Assembly: GCA_003242645.1 (NCBI GenBank)
Contig: QGVC01000108.1
Coordinates: 1-10,084, forward strand
Direction: 5' to 3'
Source of the DNA: Pseudomonadota bacterium
GTDB lineage: Bacteria; Pseudomonadota; Alphaproteobacteria; Rhizobiales; Hyphomicrobiaceae
DNA: 10,084 nucleotides
Shown: piece after piece, positions 1-8,305 of the stretch
Layout of the letters: the number at the start of each line of letters is the position of its first letter
Position numbering within the stretch: position 1 is the first letter of the stretch
Notes under the pieces: generated by a model
What the model was told of the DNA's origin: nothing
Database searches by the model: none
The model's input: only the letters and a program-made list of their open reading frames with translations
Made by a program: the position numbers and the translations under genes

Positions 1-598
1 CATCCACGAAGAGGGCGAAGGCCCGGGCACGGTGACTGATGGCATGCTTGTCTGCCGGATCCATTTCGCCGAACGTCAAAGTCTCACCGTCCGGCAGGAA
101 CATGGGGTCATAGCCGAAGCCTCGGTCGCCTCGCGGCGGCCACACGAGCCGGCCGAAGACCTTACCCTCGAAGATGTGCGCTTCTCCGTCTGGCCAGGCA
201 AGGCATAGCGCGCAGGTAAAATTGGCGCGTGGCCCCGGCTCCTTCCATGCACCGGCTGCGCTCAGCTCGTCGGCAAGCCGCTTCATCGCCACGTTGAAAT
301 CTTTCTCCGGACCCGCCCAACGGGCCGAGTAGACACCGGGCTGCCCACCGAGTGCCTCTACCTCCAGGCCGGAGTCGTCAGAAAGAGCGGGAAGTCCCGA
401 CGCCCTGGCGGCGGTGACTGCTTTCAGCCGCGCATTGCCTGCAAACGTCGTTTCCGTTTCCTCAGGCTCGGGGAGCGCGAGATCTGCGGCTGAGACGACC
501 TCCAACCCGTAGGGCTCTACGAGATCCGCAATTTCCCTGATCTTCCCGGGGTTGTGGCTAGCGACGACGAGCTTCGCTCCCTTCTCGAGCTTTCGCAT
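1..598 (-). CDS. rdgB: RdgB/HAM1 non-canonical purine NTP pyrophosphatase (3' end off window)
   Basis: This cytoplasmic house-cleaning enzyme hydrolyses dITP, ITP and XTP to the monophosphate plus pyrophosphate, keeping deaminated purines out of DNA and RNA. I translated 199 codons from the ATG at 598-596. Family motifs appear in order: [12 protein letters not shown] (residues 12-23, nucleotide loop), SDDSG (73-77, containing the catalytic Asp), GVYSARWAG (88-96), RGFGYDP (159-165) and [10 protein letters not shown] (184-193). Family proteins are about 200-215 residues, so only the last few to about 15 residues are missing beyond the left edge. The start overlaps the stop of the upstream VOC gene as TGATG, with a GGGGG run just upstream as a modest Shine-Dalgarno, suggesting translational coupling. 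It is probably the last visible gene of an rph-VOC-rdgB operon. In related genomes hemW often follows, but that would lie outside this window. Confidence 0.96.
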   Translation of the reverse strand, partial: MRKLEKGAKLVVASHNPGKIREIADLVEPYGLEVVSAADLALPEPEETETTFAGNARLKAVTAARASGLPALSDDSGLEVEALGGQPGVYSARWAGPEKDFNVAMKRLADELSAAGAWKEPGPRANFTCALCLAWPDGEAHIFEGKVFGRLVWPPRGDRGFGYDPMFLPDGETLTFGEMDPADKHAISHRARAFALFVD

Positions 599-1008
599 CA
601 CTCGAGCCCCCAGATGCGTGGCTCGGCGAACTCGAGGCAATTGCCAGCCGGGTCACGGAAGTAGATCGAACGGCCGCCGCTTGGCCACTCAAAGTCGGCT
701 TCGATGGCGACACCGTGGGATTCCAGGTGCTTGCGCCAAGCCTCGATCTCCGCGGCCTGGGCGCGGAAGCAGACGTGTCCCGGCCCGACGGCACCGTGCG
801 GAGGCACTGGCAGCGCATTCGCGGCCGGCGGTTTCGACGTTGCCTCGGGATTGAATACGAGGAAAACCTGGTTCCCGCACCGATAGAACAGCTGCCGGCC
901 TGGAGACTTCGAGAAGGGCTCCAGGCCCAGCACATCGCGGTAGAAGCGCTCCGCAGCATCGAGGTCGCTGGCATAGAGCACCGTTTCCAGAATCCCGGCC
1001 GGCTTCAT
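598..1008 (-). CDS. VOC superfamily (glyoxalase/bleomycin-resistance/dioxygenase fold) protein
   Basis: This 136-residue single-domain protein has the vicinal-oxygen-chelate fold. It shows the paired beta-alpha-beta-beta-beta pattern: [24 protein letters not shown] at residues 6-29 is seen as a typical first module, while GHVCF (77-81) and [15 protein letters not shown] (116-130) form the second. Likely metal ligands are Glu8, His78 and Glu126; the position equivalent to the usual first histidine is a glutamate. Such proteins include glyoxalase I, fosfomycin/bleomycin resistance proteins, epimerases and ring-cleaving dioxygenases, and the sequence does not decide which. The ATG at 1008 is preceded by GAGGCGGG on the coding strand. 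The gene sits 46 nt after rph and overlaps rdgB by one base, so it is probably co-transcribed with both. A specific substrate cannot be assigned; a housekeeping detoxification role is only a guess from its neighbours. Confidence 0.9.
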   Translation of the reverse strand: MKPAGILETVLYASDLDAAERFYRDVLGLEPFSKSPGRQLFYRCGNQVFLVFNPEATSKPPAANALPVPPHGAVGPGHVCFRAQAAEIEAWRKHLESHGVAIEADFEWPSGGRSIYFRDPAGNCLEFAEPRIWGLE

Positions 1009-1054
1009 CGCTTCACCCGCCTCTTGCTTCTCGCGATGGCCGAGCCGGGATGGC

Positions 1055-1768
1055 TCAAGCCACCGTCAACTGCTGCAGGGCTATCAACTCTTTAATGCCC
1101 TTGCGCGCCAACTGCATCAGCTCGTCGAAGCGTTCCTGGCTGAACGGCTCCTTTTCGGCGGTCGCCTGCACCTCGACGATGCCGCCGGACCCTGTCATGA
1201 CGAAGTTGGCGTCCGCCTCGGCCTCCGAGTCCTCGGCATAGTCCAGGTCGAGAACCGGCACTCCCGCATAAATGCCGGCGGACACAGCAGCGACCTGATC
1301 CTTGAGCACGCCATCGCCGATCATGTCACGCGCCCGCATCCACTGGATGCAATCGTGCAATGCGACCCATGCGCCGGTGATGGCCGCCGTCCGCGTCCCG
1401 CCATCGGCCTGCAACACGTCACAGTCGATGGTGATCTGGCGCTCGCCGAGCTTCTGCAGGTCCACCACTGAGCGCAAGGCCCGGCCGATCAGCCGCTGGA
1501 TCTCCTGCGTGCGCCCGGACTGCTGACCGGCCGTGCTTTCCCGGCGCGTGCGCTCGCTGGTGGCGCGGGGCAGCATGCCATATTCCGCCGTCACCCAACC
1601 ACGCCCCTGGTTCTTGAGCCAGGGCGGCACGCGATCTTCCACACTGGCCGTGCACAGCACATGGGTATGACCAAACTTGATGAGGCAGGAGCCTTCCGCG
1701 TACATGGACACGGCTCGCTCGAATGAGACGCGGCGAAGCTCGTCGGGCTTGCGTTTTGACGGTCGCAT
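1055..1768 (-). CDS. rph: Ribonuclease PH
   Basis: RNase PH is a phosphate-dependent 3'-5' exoribonuclease that trims tRNA precursors and works as a ring-shaped hexamer (trimer of dimers) in the cytoplasm. The 237-residue length is standard. The N-terminus [12 protein letters not shown] matches the family start, [13 protein letters not shown] carries Arg86, [13 protein letters not shown] carries the phosphate-binding Gly-Thr-Arg at 124-126, and [14 protein letters not shown] (173-186) carries the acidic metal-binding cluster, followed by [11 protein letters not shown]. The start is supported by AAGG six bases upstream of ATG. It is the first gene of the minus-strand operon and is divergent from hrcA, an arrangement common in Rhizobiales. 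All key residues are present, so the enzyme should be active. Confidence 0.98.
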   Translation of the reverse strand: MRPSKRKPDELRRVSFERAVSMYAEGSCLIKFGHTHVLCTASVEDRVPPWLKNQGRGWVTAEYGMLPRATSERTRRESTAGQQSGRTQEIQRLIGRALRSVVDLQKLGERQITIDCDVLQADGGTRTAAITGAWVALHDCIQWMRARDMIGDGVLKDQVAAVSAGIYAGVPVLDLDYAEDSEAEADANFVMTGSGGIVEVQATAEKEPFSQERFDELMQLARKGIKELIALQQLTVA

Positions 1769-1872
1769 GACAACCTTTCTGGGTGCTCAAAGCCAGCCGA
1801 GAACAGGCCGACTCAAGTGCGCGGCAAACTAGGCGAGCGCTGGCCCGCATTCAACAGCAATTCGCACGGGAT

Positions 1873-1902
1873 TTGACGGGTCGGCTCGGCTGCGCCTACA
1901 GT
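1873..1902 (+). promoter_or_regulatory. Candidate housekeeping promoter of hrcA-grpE
   Basis: TTGACG (1873-1878), an 18-bp spacer and TACAGT (1897-1902) give a good sigma-70-type match about 43 bases before the hrcA ATG. I looked for the CIRCE operator (TTAGCACTC-N9-GAGTGCTAA) between rph and hrcA and found none. Only a single weak half-like GAGCGCT occurs near 1834 and it lacks a partner arm. The opposite-strand promoter for rph must lie in the same 177-bp gap, but no clear match was found. Confidence 0.45.
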
Positions 1903-1945
1903 TTTTTAAGTCAGTTGTTGGTGGGAGCACCTTCAACGAGAGCAA

Positions 1946-3004
1946 ATGACAGGGACCATTAGCGAGCTCAGCCAGCTCAACGAGCGCTCTCGCACCATTT
2001 TCCGTCAGATCGTCGAGACGTACCTCGAAACCGGCGAGCCTGTCGGTTCGCGGAACATCTCGCGCAATTTGCCCATGACGCTGTCTCCGGCATCCGTGCG
2101 GAACGTGATGTCGGACCTCGAGCAGCTTGGCCTGATCTATGCCCCCCACACGTCGGCGGGCCGTATGCCGACGCACCTGGGGCTTAGATTGTTCGTCGAC
2201 GCTCTGCTCGAGGTGGGCGATCTGACGGAAGAAGAGCGTAAGCAAATCGAGTCGCAAATCTCCTACAAGCCAGGAAAATCGATCGAGCAGCTCCTGGCTG
2301 AGGCCAGCGAGATGATCTCGGGCCTTTCGCACTGCGCCGGTCTCGTGCTGGCCGAGAAGCAAGTGAGCCGGCTCAAGCACATCGAATTCGTGCCTCTGGA
2401 GCCTGGGCGGGCGCTCGTGGTGATGGTGGGCGACGACCAGACGGTCGAGAACCGCATCATTTCGCTGCCGCCGGGGTTGCCGCCGTCCGCGCTGGTCGAA
2501 GCCGCGAACTACCTCAACGCGCACGTGCGGGGAATGTCGATCGACGAAGCGCGCGTTCACATCGAGAAGCAAATCGCCAACGCGCGCGCCGAGCTCGACG
2601 CGCTGACGCAAAAGGTCATCAAGGCTGGCCTTGCTGAATGGTCGGGCACGCTTGGCGACCGACAGAGCCTGATCGTGCGCGGCCAATCCAACCTGCTCAA
2701 GGATTTGACCGCTATCGAGGAGCTGGAGCGAATCCGGCAGCTCTTCCAGGACCTGGAGGCGAAACGCGATTTCATTCAGCTCCTCAGCCTCGCAGAGCGG
2801 GCGGAGGGCGTGCGCATCTTCATCGGATCGGAGAACAAGCTGTTCTCGCTATCGGGCTCGTCGCTCATTGTCGCGCCGTTCCAGGACAAGACACGTAAAA
2901 TCGTCGGCGTGCTCGGAGTTATCGGCCCGACGCGACTTAATTACGCACGAATCATCCCCATGGTCGACTACACCGCCAAACTGGTGAGCCGGCTGCTGAC
3001 TTGA
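1946..3004 (+). CDS. hrcA: Heat-inducible transcription repressor HrcA
   Basis: HrcA is a DNA-binding repressor of heat-shock genes. It binds CIRCE operators and is classically kept active by GroEL, linking chaperone supply to transcription. The 352-residue length fits the family (about 340-360). An N-terminal winged helix-turn-helix spans roughly residues 12-75 and contains [12 protein letters not shown] and [18 protein letters not shown]. It is followed by the hallmark [15 protein letters not shown] (71-85), a GAF-like dimerisation region beginning around [15 protein letters not shown], and a C-terminal signature [20 protein letters not shown]. The ATG at 1946 has GAGAG close upstream, a weak Shine-Dalgarno. 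The gene is followed by grpE after about 100 bases. Because no CIRCE is visible near hrcA, grpE or dnaK here, its target is probably elsewhere (groESL in many alphaproteobacteria). Confidence 0.98.
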   Translation: MTGTISELSQLNERSRTIFRQIVETYLETGEPVGSRNISRNLPMTLSPASVRNVMSDLEQLGLIYAPHTSAGRMPTHLGLRLFVDALLEVGDLTEEERKQIESQISYKPGKSIEQLLAEASEMISGLSHCAGLVLAEKQVSRLKHIEFVPLEPGRALVVMVGDDQTVENRIISLPPGLPPSALVEAANYLNAHVRGMSIDEARVHIEKQIANARAELDALTQKVIKAGLAEWSGTLGDRQSLIVRGQSNLLKDLTAIEELERIRQLFQDLEAKRDFIQLLSLAERAEGVRIFIGSENKLFSLSGSSLIVAPFQDKTRKIVGVLGVIGPTRLNYARIIPMVDYTAKLVSRLLT

Positions 3005-3042
3005 TTTTTCTCTGACCGCACCCATCATACCGGCGAGTTTGC

Positions 3043-3071
3043 AAGGCTGGCTTGTACTCCATGCCAGCCTT
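3043..3071 (+). promoter_or_regulatory. Intercistronic hairpin between hrcA and grpE
   Basis: AAGGCTGGC (3043-3051) and GCCAGCCTT (3063-3071) form a perfect 9-bp stem around an 11-nt loop. No T-run of four or more follows, so it is a poor intrinsic terminator. It could be an mRNA processing or stability element, or a partial attenuator separating hrcA from grpE expression. An in-frame upstream ATG at 3061 (spaced before the preferred grpE start) lies within this structure. Confidence 0.45.
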
Positions 3072-3105
3072 TGACGTTCCTGCCACTCAAGATTCCCGAG
3101 GACTC

Positions 3106-3948
3106 ATGAGCGTGAAGCCAAGCCCTGAAGAGCCGCACAATCCACCCGAGGCGACCGGCGAGGGCAAAGAGCCTGAGGCTGCGGCGACGGAGAACAATCA
3201 GCCGCAGGCTGGCGCGAACGCTGGTGAGGCTCCGGCAGCGACCGAAGCGGCACCTGCTGCAGAAGGAGCACCCGCCGCAGAAGGCGCCGAGCAAGCTGCC
3301 GAACGGGGTGCTAATGAGCTCGCGGCTGCCGAGGCTCGCATAAAAGAGCTCGAAGCGCAGGTGGCCGAGCTCACCGACCGACTGCTGAGGGCGCACGCGG
3401 AACTGGATAATTTCCGGAAGCGTACGGAACGTGAGAAAGCAGATATAGCCAAGTACGCCATCTCCAAGTTCGCCGCTGACGTGGCCGCTCTCACCGACAA
3501 CTTCCAGCGGGCCTTGTCGTCAGTTCACCTGGGTGGCGACGAGCCAAATCCGCAGCTGAAGGGCTTGGTCGAAGGCGTCACGATGATGGAACGGGAGTTC
3601 CTCAACGTTCTCGAGCGCCATGGCGTGAAGCGCATCGAAGCCGACGGCCAGCTGTTCAATCCTCACTTCCATGAAGCCGTGATGGAGCAACACAACCCCG
3701 ATGTTCCGACCGGCACAATCGTGCAGGTCTACCAGCAGGGCTTCATGATCGAGGACCGCGTGTTGCGGCCTGCAATGGTCGTCGTCGCGAAGGGCGGCCC
3801 CAAGGCGCAGCCGGCAGCGGAGAAGGCTGCTGAAGCCCAAGCGCAGGCACCGACTCCCGAGGCTGAGCCCCAGGCGCAGCAGCAGGCGGGCGCCGGGAAC
3901 AATCAAGAATCGGGCGAATCGGGGGAAGGCGAGGGGCAAGCGCAATAG
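3106..3948 (+). CDS. grpE: GrpE, nucleotide exchange factor of DnaK, with long low-complexity tails
   Basis: GrpE is a homodimeric cytoplasmic cochaperone that releases ADP from DnaK. From the ATG at 3106 (MSVKPSPEEP; GAGG at 3098-3101, slightly close) it has 280 residues. Residues 72-130 form the long heptad-rich dimerisation helix, including AELTDRLLRAHAELDNFRKR. Residues 185-230 form the beta-domain that contacts DnaK, with NPHFHEAV and QGFMIEDRVLRPAMVVVAKG. It is longer than the usual 190-220 residues because of an acidic Ala/Glu/Pro-rich N-terminal tail (1-71) and a Gln/Ala/Gly/Glu-rich C-terminal tail (231-280), both probably disordered. The N-tail includes a tandem APAAEG duplication. 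In-frame ATG at 3061 is an alternative start adding 15 residues, but it has no Shine-Dalgarno. It is downstream of hrcA and probably in the same transcript. Confidence 0.97.
   Translation: MSVKPSPEEPHNPPEATGEGKEPEAAATENNQPQAGANAGEAPAATEAAPAAEGAPAAEGAEQAAERGANELAAAEARIKELEAQVAELTDRLLRAHAELDNFRKRTEREKADIAKYAISKFAADVAALTDNFQRALSSVHLGGDEPNPQLKGLVEGVTMMEREFLNVLERHGVKRIEADGQLFNPHFHEAVMEQHNPDVPTGTIVQVYQQGFMIEDRVLRPAMVVVAKGGPKAQPAAEKAAEAQAQAPTPEAEPQAQQQAGAGNNQESGESGEGEGQAQ
3250..3285 (+). repeat. Two-copy 18-bp tandem repeat inside grpE
   Basis: Two adjacent six-codon units (3250-3267 and 3268-3285) each encode APAAEG, differing only at third codon positions. They lie in the disordered N-terminal tail of GrpE and suggest recent slippage or duplication growth of that tail. 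Confidence 0.75.
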
Positions 3949-3954
3949 CTCCTG

Positions 3955-3996
3955 CGAAGCACCGCTAAGCCTCGCTTTGGCCGAGGTGCGGCTTCG
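3955..3996. terminator. Hairpin at the grpE/alkB convergent junction
   Basis: CGAAGC (3955-3960) pairs with GCTTCG (3991-3996), CGC (3963-3965) with GCG (3988-3990), and CCTCG (3970-3974) with CGAGG (3982-3986) around a 7-nt loop. This gives about 14 pairs interrupted by small bulges. It covers the 16-base gap between the two convergent stops and the last codons of alkB. No T-tract is present on either strand, so bidirectional termination is plausible but unproven. Confidence 0.35.
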
Positions 3997-4612
3997 TCAC
4001 GCGACGCAACGTGAGATTTATGCGGCCGCCGCCGGGGATAAGGCTCGATGTCCCCGGACATATGCGGTCGACACCGTGATAAGCGAGCCGGGCATCCCCG
4101 CCCAGCACGACCACATCACCGGACCTCAAGATCATGCGTGTCTTGGGATCGGCCCGCTTGTGCCCGCCGATGTGGAAAACCGCATCGTCTCCCAGTGAAA
4201 TCGATACAACCGGCGCCCGCGTGTCTTCCTCGTCCGTATCGACATGGCTGCCGAGCTTAGCTCCGGCGCCATAGAAGTTGATCAGGCAAGCCTCTGGCAG
4301 AGCGGGGTAATGCGCCACGTCCTCCCACAGCCGAAGCAGTAGATCGGGGATGGCTGGCCACGGCTGACCTGTGACGGGATGCACCGGTTGATAACGGTAT
4401 CCGCCCTCCTTGTCCGTTACCCATCCGAGCGACCCCGCATTGGTCATTTTGACCGAAAGAGGCTTCCCGCTCTTCGGCATGGTTGGCGTGTAGAAGGGGG
4501 CACGACGCGTTATCTCTTCGACCTCACGCAACAGCTCGGCTTGGCTACGCGGGTCGAAATAGCCGGGCATGTGCACAAACCCGCTGGGCACCATCCGGGG
4601 TTCTGACATCAT
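3965..4612 (-). CDS. alkB: AlkB-type 2-oxoglutarate/Fe(II) DNA demethylase
   Basis: AlkB oxidatively removes methyl groups such as 1-methyladenine and 3-methylcytosine from DNA and RNA, using Fe(II), O2 and 2-oxoglutarate and releasing formaldehyde. I take the start at ATG 4612 (MMSEPRMVPSG), giving 215 residues, essentially the same as E. coli AlkB (216). An in-frame TTG directly upstream is possible but less likely. Iron ligands are His123 and Asp125 in LGSHVD and His179 in AYHGVDRI. The 2OG-binding arginines are Arg197 and Arg203 in GRINLTLRR. The cosubstrate-contacting LINFYGAGAKLGSH matches the family's NxY pattern. The Shine-Dalgarno is weak (GAAG). It is a single gene on the opposite strand, wedged between grpE (convergent, 16-base gap) and dnaK (divergent, 277 bases). 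No Ada-type neighbour is visible. Confidence 0.95.
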   Translation of the reverse strand: MMSEPRMVPSGFVHMPGYFDPRSQAELLREVEEITRRAPFYTPTMPKSGKPLSVKMTNAGSLGWVTDKEGGYRYQPVHPVTGQPWPAIPDLLLRLWEDVAHYPALPEACLINFYGAGAKLGSHVDTDEEDTRAPVVSISLGDDAVFHIGGHKRADPKTRMILRSGDVVVLGGDARLAYHGVDRICPGTSSLIPGGGRINLTLRRVTKPHLGQSEA

Positions 4613-4708
4613 CAAACTTCAAGAATAGAATGACTTGGCGGTGTTGTGGCTCGGGTGCAACCCTGGTTGGCTGCAGGTCTGAGGTGCACTTTGGGCAAAT
4701 CCCGCCAT

Positions 4709-4721
4709 TTTTGTAACAAAA
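4709..4721. promoter_or_regulatory. 13-bp perfect palindrome upstream of dnaK/alkB
   Basis: TTTTGT-A-ACAAAA has 6-bp arms around a single central base. It stands out in GC-rich surroundings and lies about 17 bases upstream of the proposed dnaK -35 box, a position typical of a dimeric regulator's operator. The regulator is unknown. Confidence 0.35.
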
Positions 4722-4737
4722 GCTTCCCGCAGTGCCG

Positions 4738-4766
4738 TTGCAGCCCTATTCCCCCCCGCTTATATA
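4738..4766 (+). promoter_or_regulatory. Candidate dnaK promoter, possibly heat-shock sigma (RpoH) type
   Basis: TTGCAG (4738-4743), a 17-bp spacer and TATATA (4761-4766). The C-rich spacer directly before the -10 resembles the C-rich -10 upstream region of RpoH promoters, but the -35 also fits a housekeeping promoter. The predicted transcript would have a leader of roughly 115 bases. Confidence 0.45.
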
Positions 4767-4889
4767 CCCGCTGACCTATTGTAAGCGCATTGGGGGCCGT
4801 CTTACCAACCCTATGGGGAAAGGGTGTTGCCGGGCGCCGAAGTTGTCGGGCCCAGACGGTCAGCCGAATAAGGAGAGGAACAGGCCGAC

Positions 4890-6815
<1,926 letters not shown>

Positions 6816-6843
6816 CCGGCCGAACGGGACAGCAGCCAAAGGG

Positions 6844-6874
6844 CCCTCGCCGTAATCCCCGATTTCGGCGAGGG
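6844..6874 (+). terminator. Intercistronic stem-loop between dnaK and dnaJ
   Basis: CCCTCGCCG (6844-6852) and CGGCGAGGG (6866-6874) form a perfect, GC-rich 9-bp stem with a 13-nt loop, starting 29 bases after the dnaK stop. Only a broken T-rich stretch (TCTTGT) follows. It is best read as a partial terminator or a 3' stability element that lets dnaK mRNA outnumber dnaJ mRNA. Confidence 0.5.
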
Positions 6875-6939
6875 TCTTGTCCGTAATGGCGGAGCAGGCT
6901 GGTGCCTCGAAGGCGGGAAGGAATGGCGGGCGTCCATAA

Positions 6940-8073
6940 ATGGCCAAGCGCGACTATTACGAGGTTCTTGGCGTATCCCGAAACGCGACTGAACAAGAGC
7001 TGAAGGCTGCCTTCCGGCGACTGGCCAAGGAATGCCATCCCGACTTCAACCCGGGGGACAAGGACGCCGAGCGGCGCTTCAAGGAAATCGCTGAGGCTTA
7101 CGAAACTCTTAGAGATCCGCAGAAGCGCGCCGCCTACGACCAATTCGGCCATGCGGCCTTCGACGGTAGTGCTCGAGGGCCGGCCGGTGGCTTCGGGCCG
7201 GACTTCGCCGCCTCCATGTCCGACATCTTCGACGACCTGTTCGGCGAGTTCATGGGCGGGCGGCGCCGGAACCGGTCCGGGCGCGAACGGGGCGCTGATC
7301 TACGTTACAATCTCGAAATCACGCTAAAGGAGGCCTACACGGGGAAGACGGCACAAATCCGTGTGCCCTCCAGCGTTTCCTGCGATAAGTGCTCCGGAAC
7401 CGGAGCAAAGCCCGGCACCAGGCCGACAAGCTGCCCGACTTGTGGCGGCTACGGCAAGGTGCGCGCCTCACAGGGCTTCTTCACCATCGAACGGACCTGT
7501 CCGAGCTGTCACGGCCGCGGTGAGGTCATCGAGGATCCGTGCCCAAACTGCTCCGGCTCGGGCCGCGTGATGCGCGAGCGTACGCTGTCCGTGAACATAC
7601 CAGCCGGTGTCGAAGACGGCACCCGCATCCGGCTCGCCGGCGAGGGCGAGGCCGGCCTCCGCGGCGGGCCGCCGGGCGACCTTTACATCTTTCTCTCGAT
7701 CAAGCCGCACGAGTTCTTCCAGCGTGACGGTGCCGACATTTTCTGCGTGGTTCCAATCTCGATGGTCACCGCCGCACTAGGCGGCCAGATCGAGGTGCCG
7801 ACGGTCGATGGCAGCGTCACACGTGTGAAGATCCCGGAAGGGACGGAGAGCGGGAAGCAGTTCCGTCTCAAGGGCAAAGGCATGCCCGTGCTCCGCTCGA
7901 AGACCTACGGCGACATGTATATTCAGGTCCGGGTTGAGACGCCGAAGAACTTGACCAAGCGCCAGCGCGAGTTGCTCGAGGAGTTCGAACGCGAAAGCCA
8001 CAAGGATACGAGCCCTGAAAGCGCTGGCTTCTTCTCCCGCGTGAAAGAGTTCTTTGAAGGCCGCGGGGCCTGA
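6940..8073 (+). CDS. dnaJ: Chaperone DnaJ (Hsp40), type I
   Basis: DnaJ delivers unfolded clients to DnaK and triggers ATP hydrolysis. The 377-residue protein has every class I domain. The J domain (1-70) has the catalytic HPD at 33-35 and ends in [12 protein letters not shown] Gly/Phe-rich stretch (about 75-110) contains [11 protein letters not shown]. Four zinc repeats follow: CDKCSGTG (148), CPTCGGYG (165), CPSCHGRG (187) and CPNCSGSG (201), two zinc sites in all. The C-terminal client-binding domains follow, with [17 protein letters not shown] and PPGDLYI. The Shine-Dalgarno before ATG 6940 is weak (GGCGGG about 10 bases upstream); an out-of-frame ATG at 6923 has a better GGAAGGA and could be a decoy. 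It is likely co-transcribed with dnaK. Confidence 0.98.
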   Translation: MAKRDYYEVLGVSRNATEQELKAAFRRLAKECHPDFNPGDKDAERRFKEIAEAYETLRDPQKRAAYDQFGHAAFDGSARGPAGGFGPDFAASMSDIFDDLFGEFMGGRRRNRSGRERGADLRYNLEITLKEAYTGKTAQIRVPSSVSCDKCSGTGAKPGTRPTSCPTCGGYGKVRASQGFFTIERTCPSCHGRGEVIEDPCPNCSGSGRVMRERTLSVNIPAGVEDGTRIRLAGEGEAGLRGGPPGDLYIFLSIKPHEFFQRDGADIFCVVPISMVTAALGGQIEVPTVDGSVTRVKIPEGTESGKQFRLKGKGMPVLRSKTYGDMYIQVRVETPKNLTKRQRELLEEFERESHKDTSPESAGFFSRVKEFFEGRGA

Positions 8074-8110
8074 GCCTCCGCCCCTCCTTAGGTTTTTCGA
8101 CCACCCACTT

Positions 8111-8200
8111 GTCATCCCGGCGCTTGTCGCCGGGATCCACTTCACCCCAGGCTCCGCGTTCGCGGATAGAAGGATCCCGGGCACAAGGCCCGGGACGACG
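8111..8200. repeat. Dispersed REP/BIME-like palindromic element
   Basis: Three hairpins lie in a row. The first has ATCCCGGCG/CGCCGGGAT arms (8114-8122/8128-8136) with loop CTTGT. The middle one is TCCGCG-TT-CGCGGA (8153-8166). The third has TCCCGGGC/GCCCGGGA arms (8175-8182/8188-8195) with loop ACAAG. The outer two are inverted copies of each other (GTCRTCCCGG...CCGGGATCC, loops complementary), giving an overall inverted-repeat or cloverleaf layout. This matches the non-coding palindromes scattered between genes in many alphaproteobacteria, whose translations (VIPALVAGIHF, VVPGLVPGI) are a frequent cause of false ORFs. Confidence 0.8.
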
Positions 8201-8267
8201 CTTTCCTCCCGCTGCCAAACGGCGATCAAGACCAAGCAGGCCATCGCCTGTCCCGGGCCGGATGCTC

Positions 8268-8273
8268 TACAAT
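8268..8273 (+). promoter_or_regulatory. Possible -10 box for the M20 peptidase gene
   Basis: TACAAT lies 32 bases before the ATG at 8306 and matches the -10 consensus at five of six positions. No recognisable -35 lies 16-18 bases upstream, so this is a weak call, but a promoter between the repeat element and the gene would make sense. Confidence 0.3.
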
Positions 8274-8305
8274 GGCCCCCGCACAGTCTAACCCAGGGGC
8301 ACCCA

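Larger units (their letters stand above)
4613..4889. promoter_or_regulatory. Divergent alkB/dnaK control region
   Basis: This 277-bp non-coding stretch must carry both promoters. It holds a 13-bp A/T-rich palindrome (4709-4721), a candidate dnaK promoter (4738-4766) with a seven-C run in its spacer, and a GC-rich dnaK leader of about 115 bases that can fold: GGCCGTCT at 4795-4802 can pair with AGACGGTC at 4854-4861, including one G-U. No CIRCE operator is present. No convincing alkB promoter was found on the minus strand. Confidence 0.6.

Noticed and set aside
1798..1850. Possible CIRCE-like site between rph and hrcA
   Set aside because: GAGCGCT near 1834 resembles part of one arm, but the sequence nine bases upstream does not complement it.
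1829..2686. 285-codon minus-strand open frame opposite hrcA
   Set aside because: Arg/Leu/His-rich translation typical of an antisense shadow; hrcA on the plus strand has full family signatures.
3052..3105. Upstream start for GrpE at TTG 3052 or ATG 3061
   Set aside because: Both fall in or next to the hrcA-grpE hairpin and lack a Shine-Dalgarno; ATG 3106 has GAGG upstream and begins the typical tail.
4795..4889. ROSE-type RNA thermometer in the dnaK leader
   Set aside because: The leader can fold, but the Shine-Dalgarno AGGAGAGG at 4871-4878 is not in an obvious stem and no ROSE-like anti-Shine-Dalgarno motif is seen.
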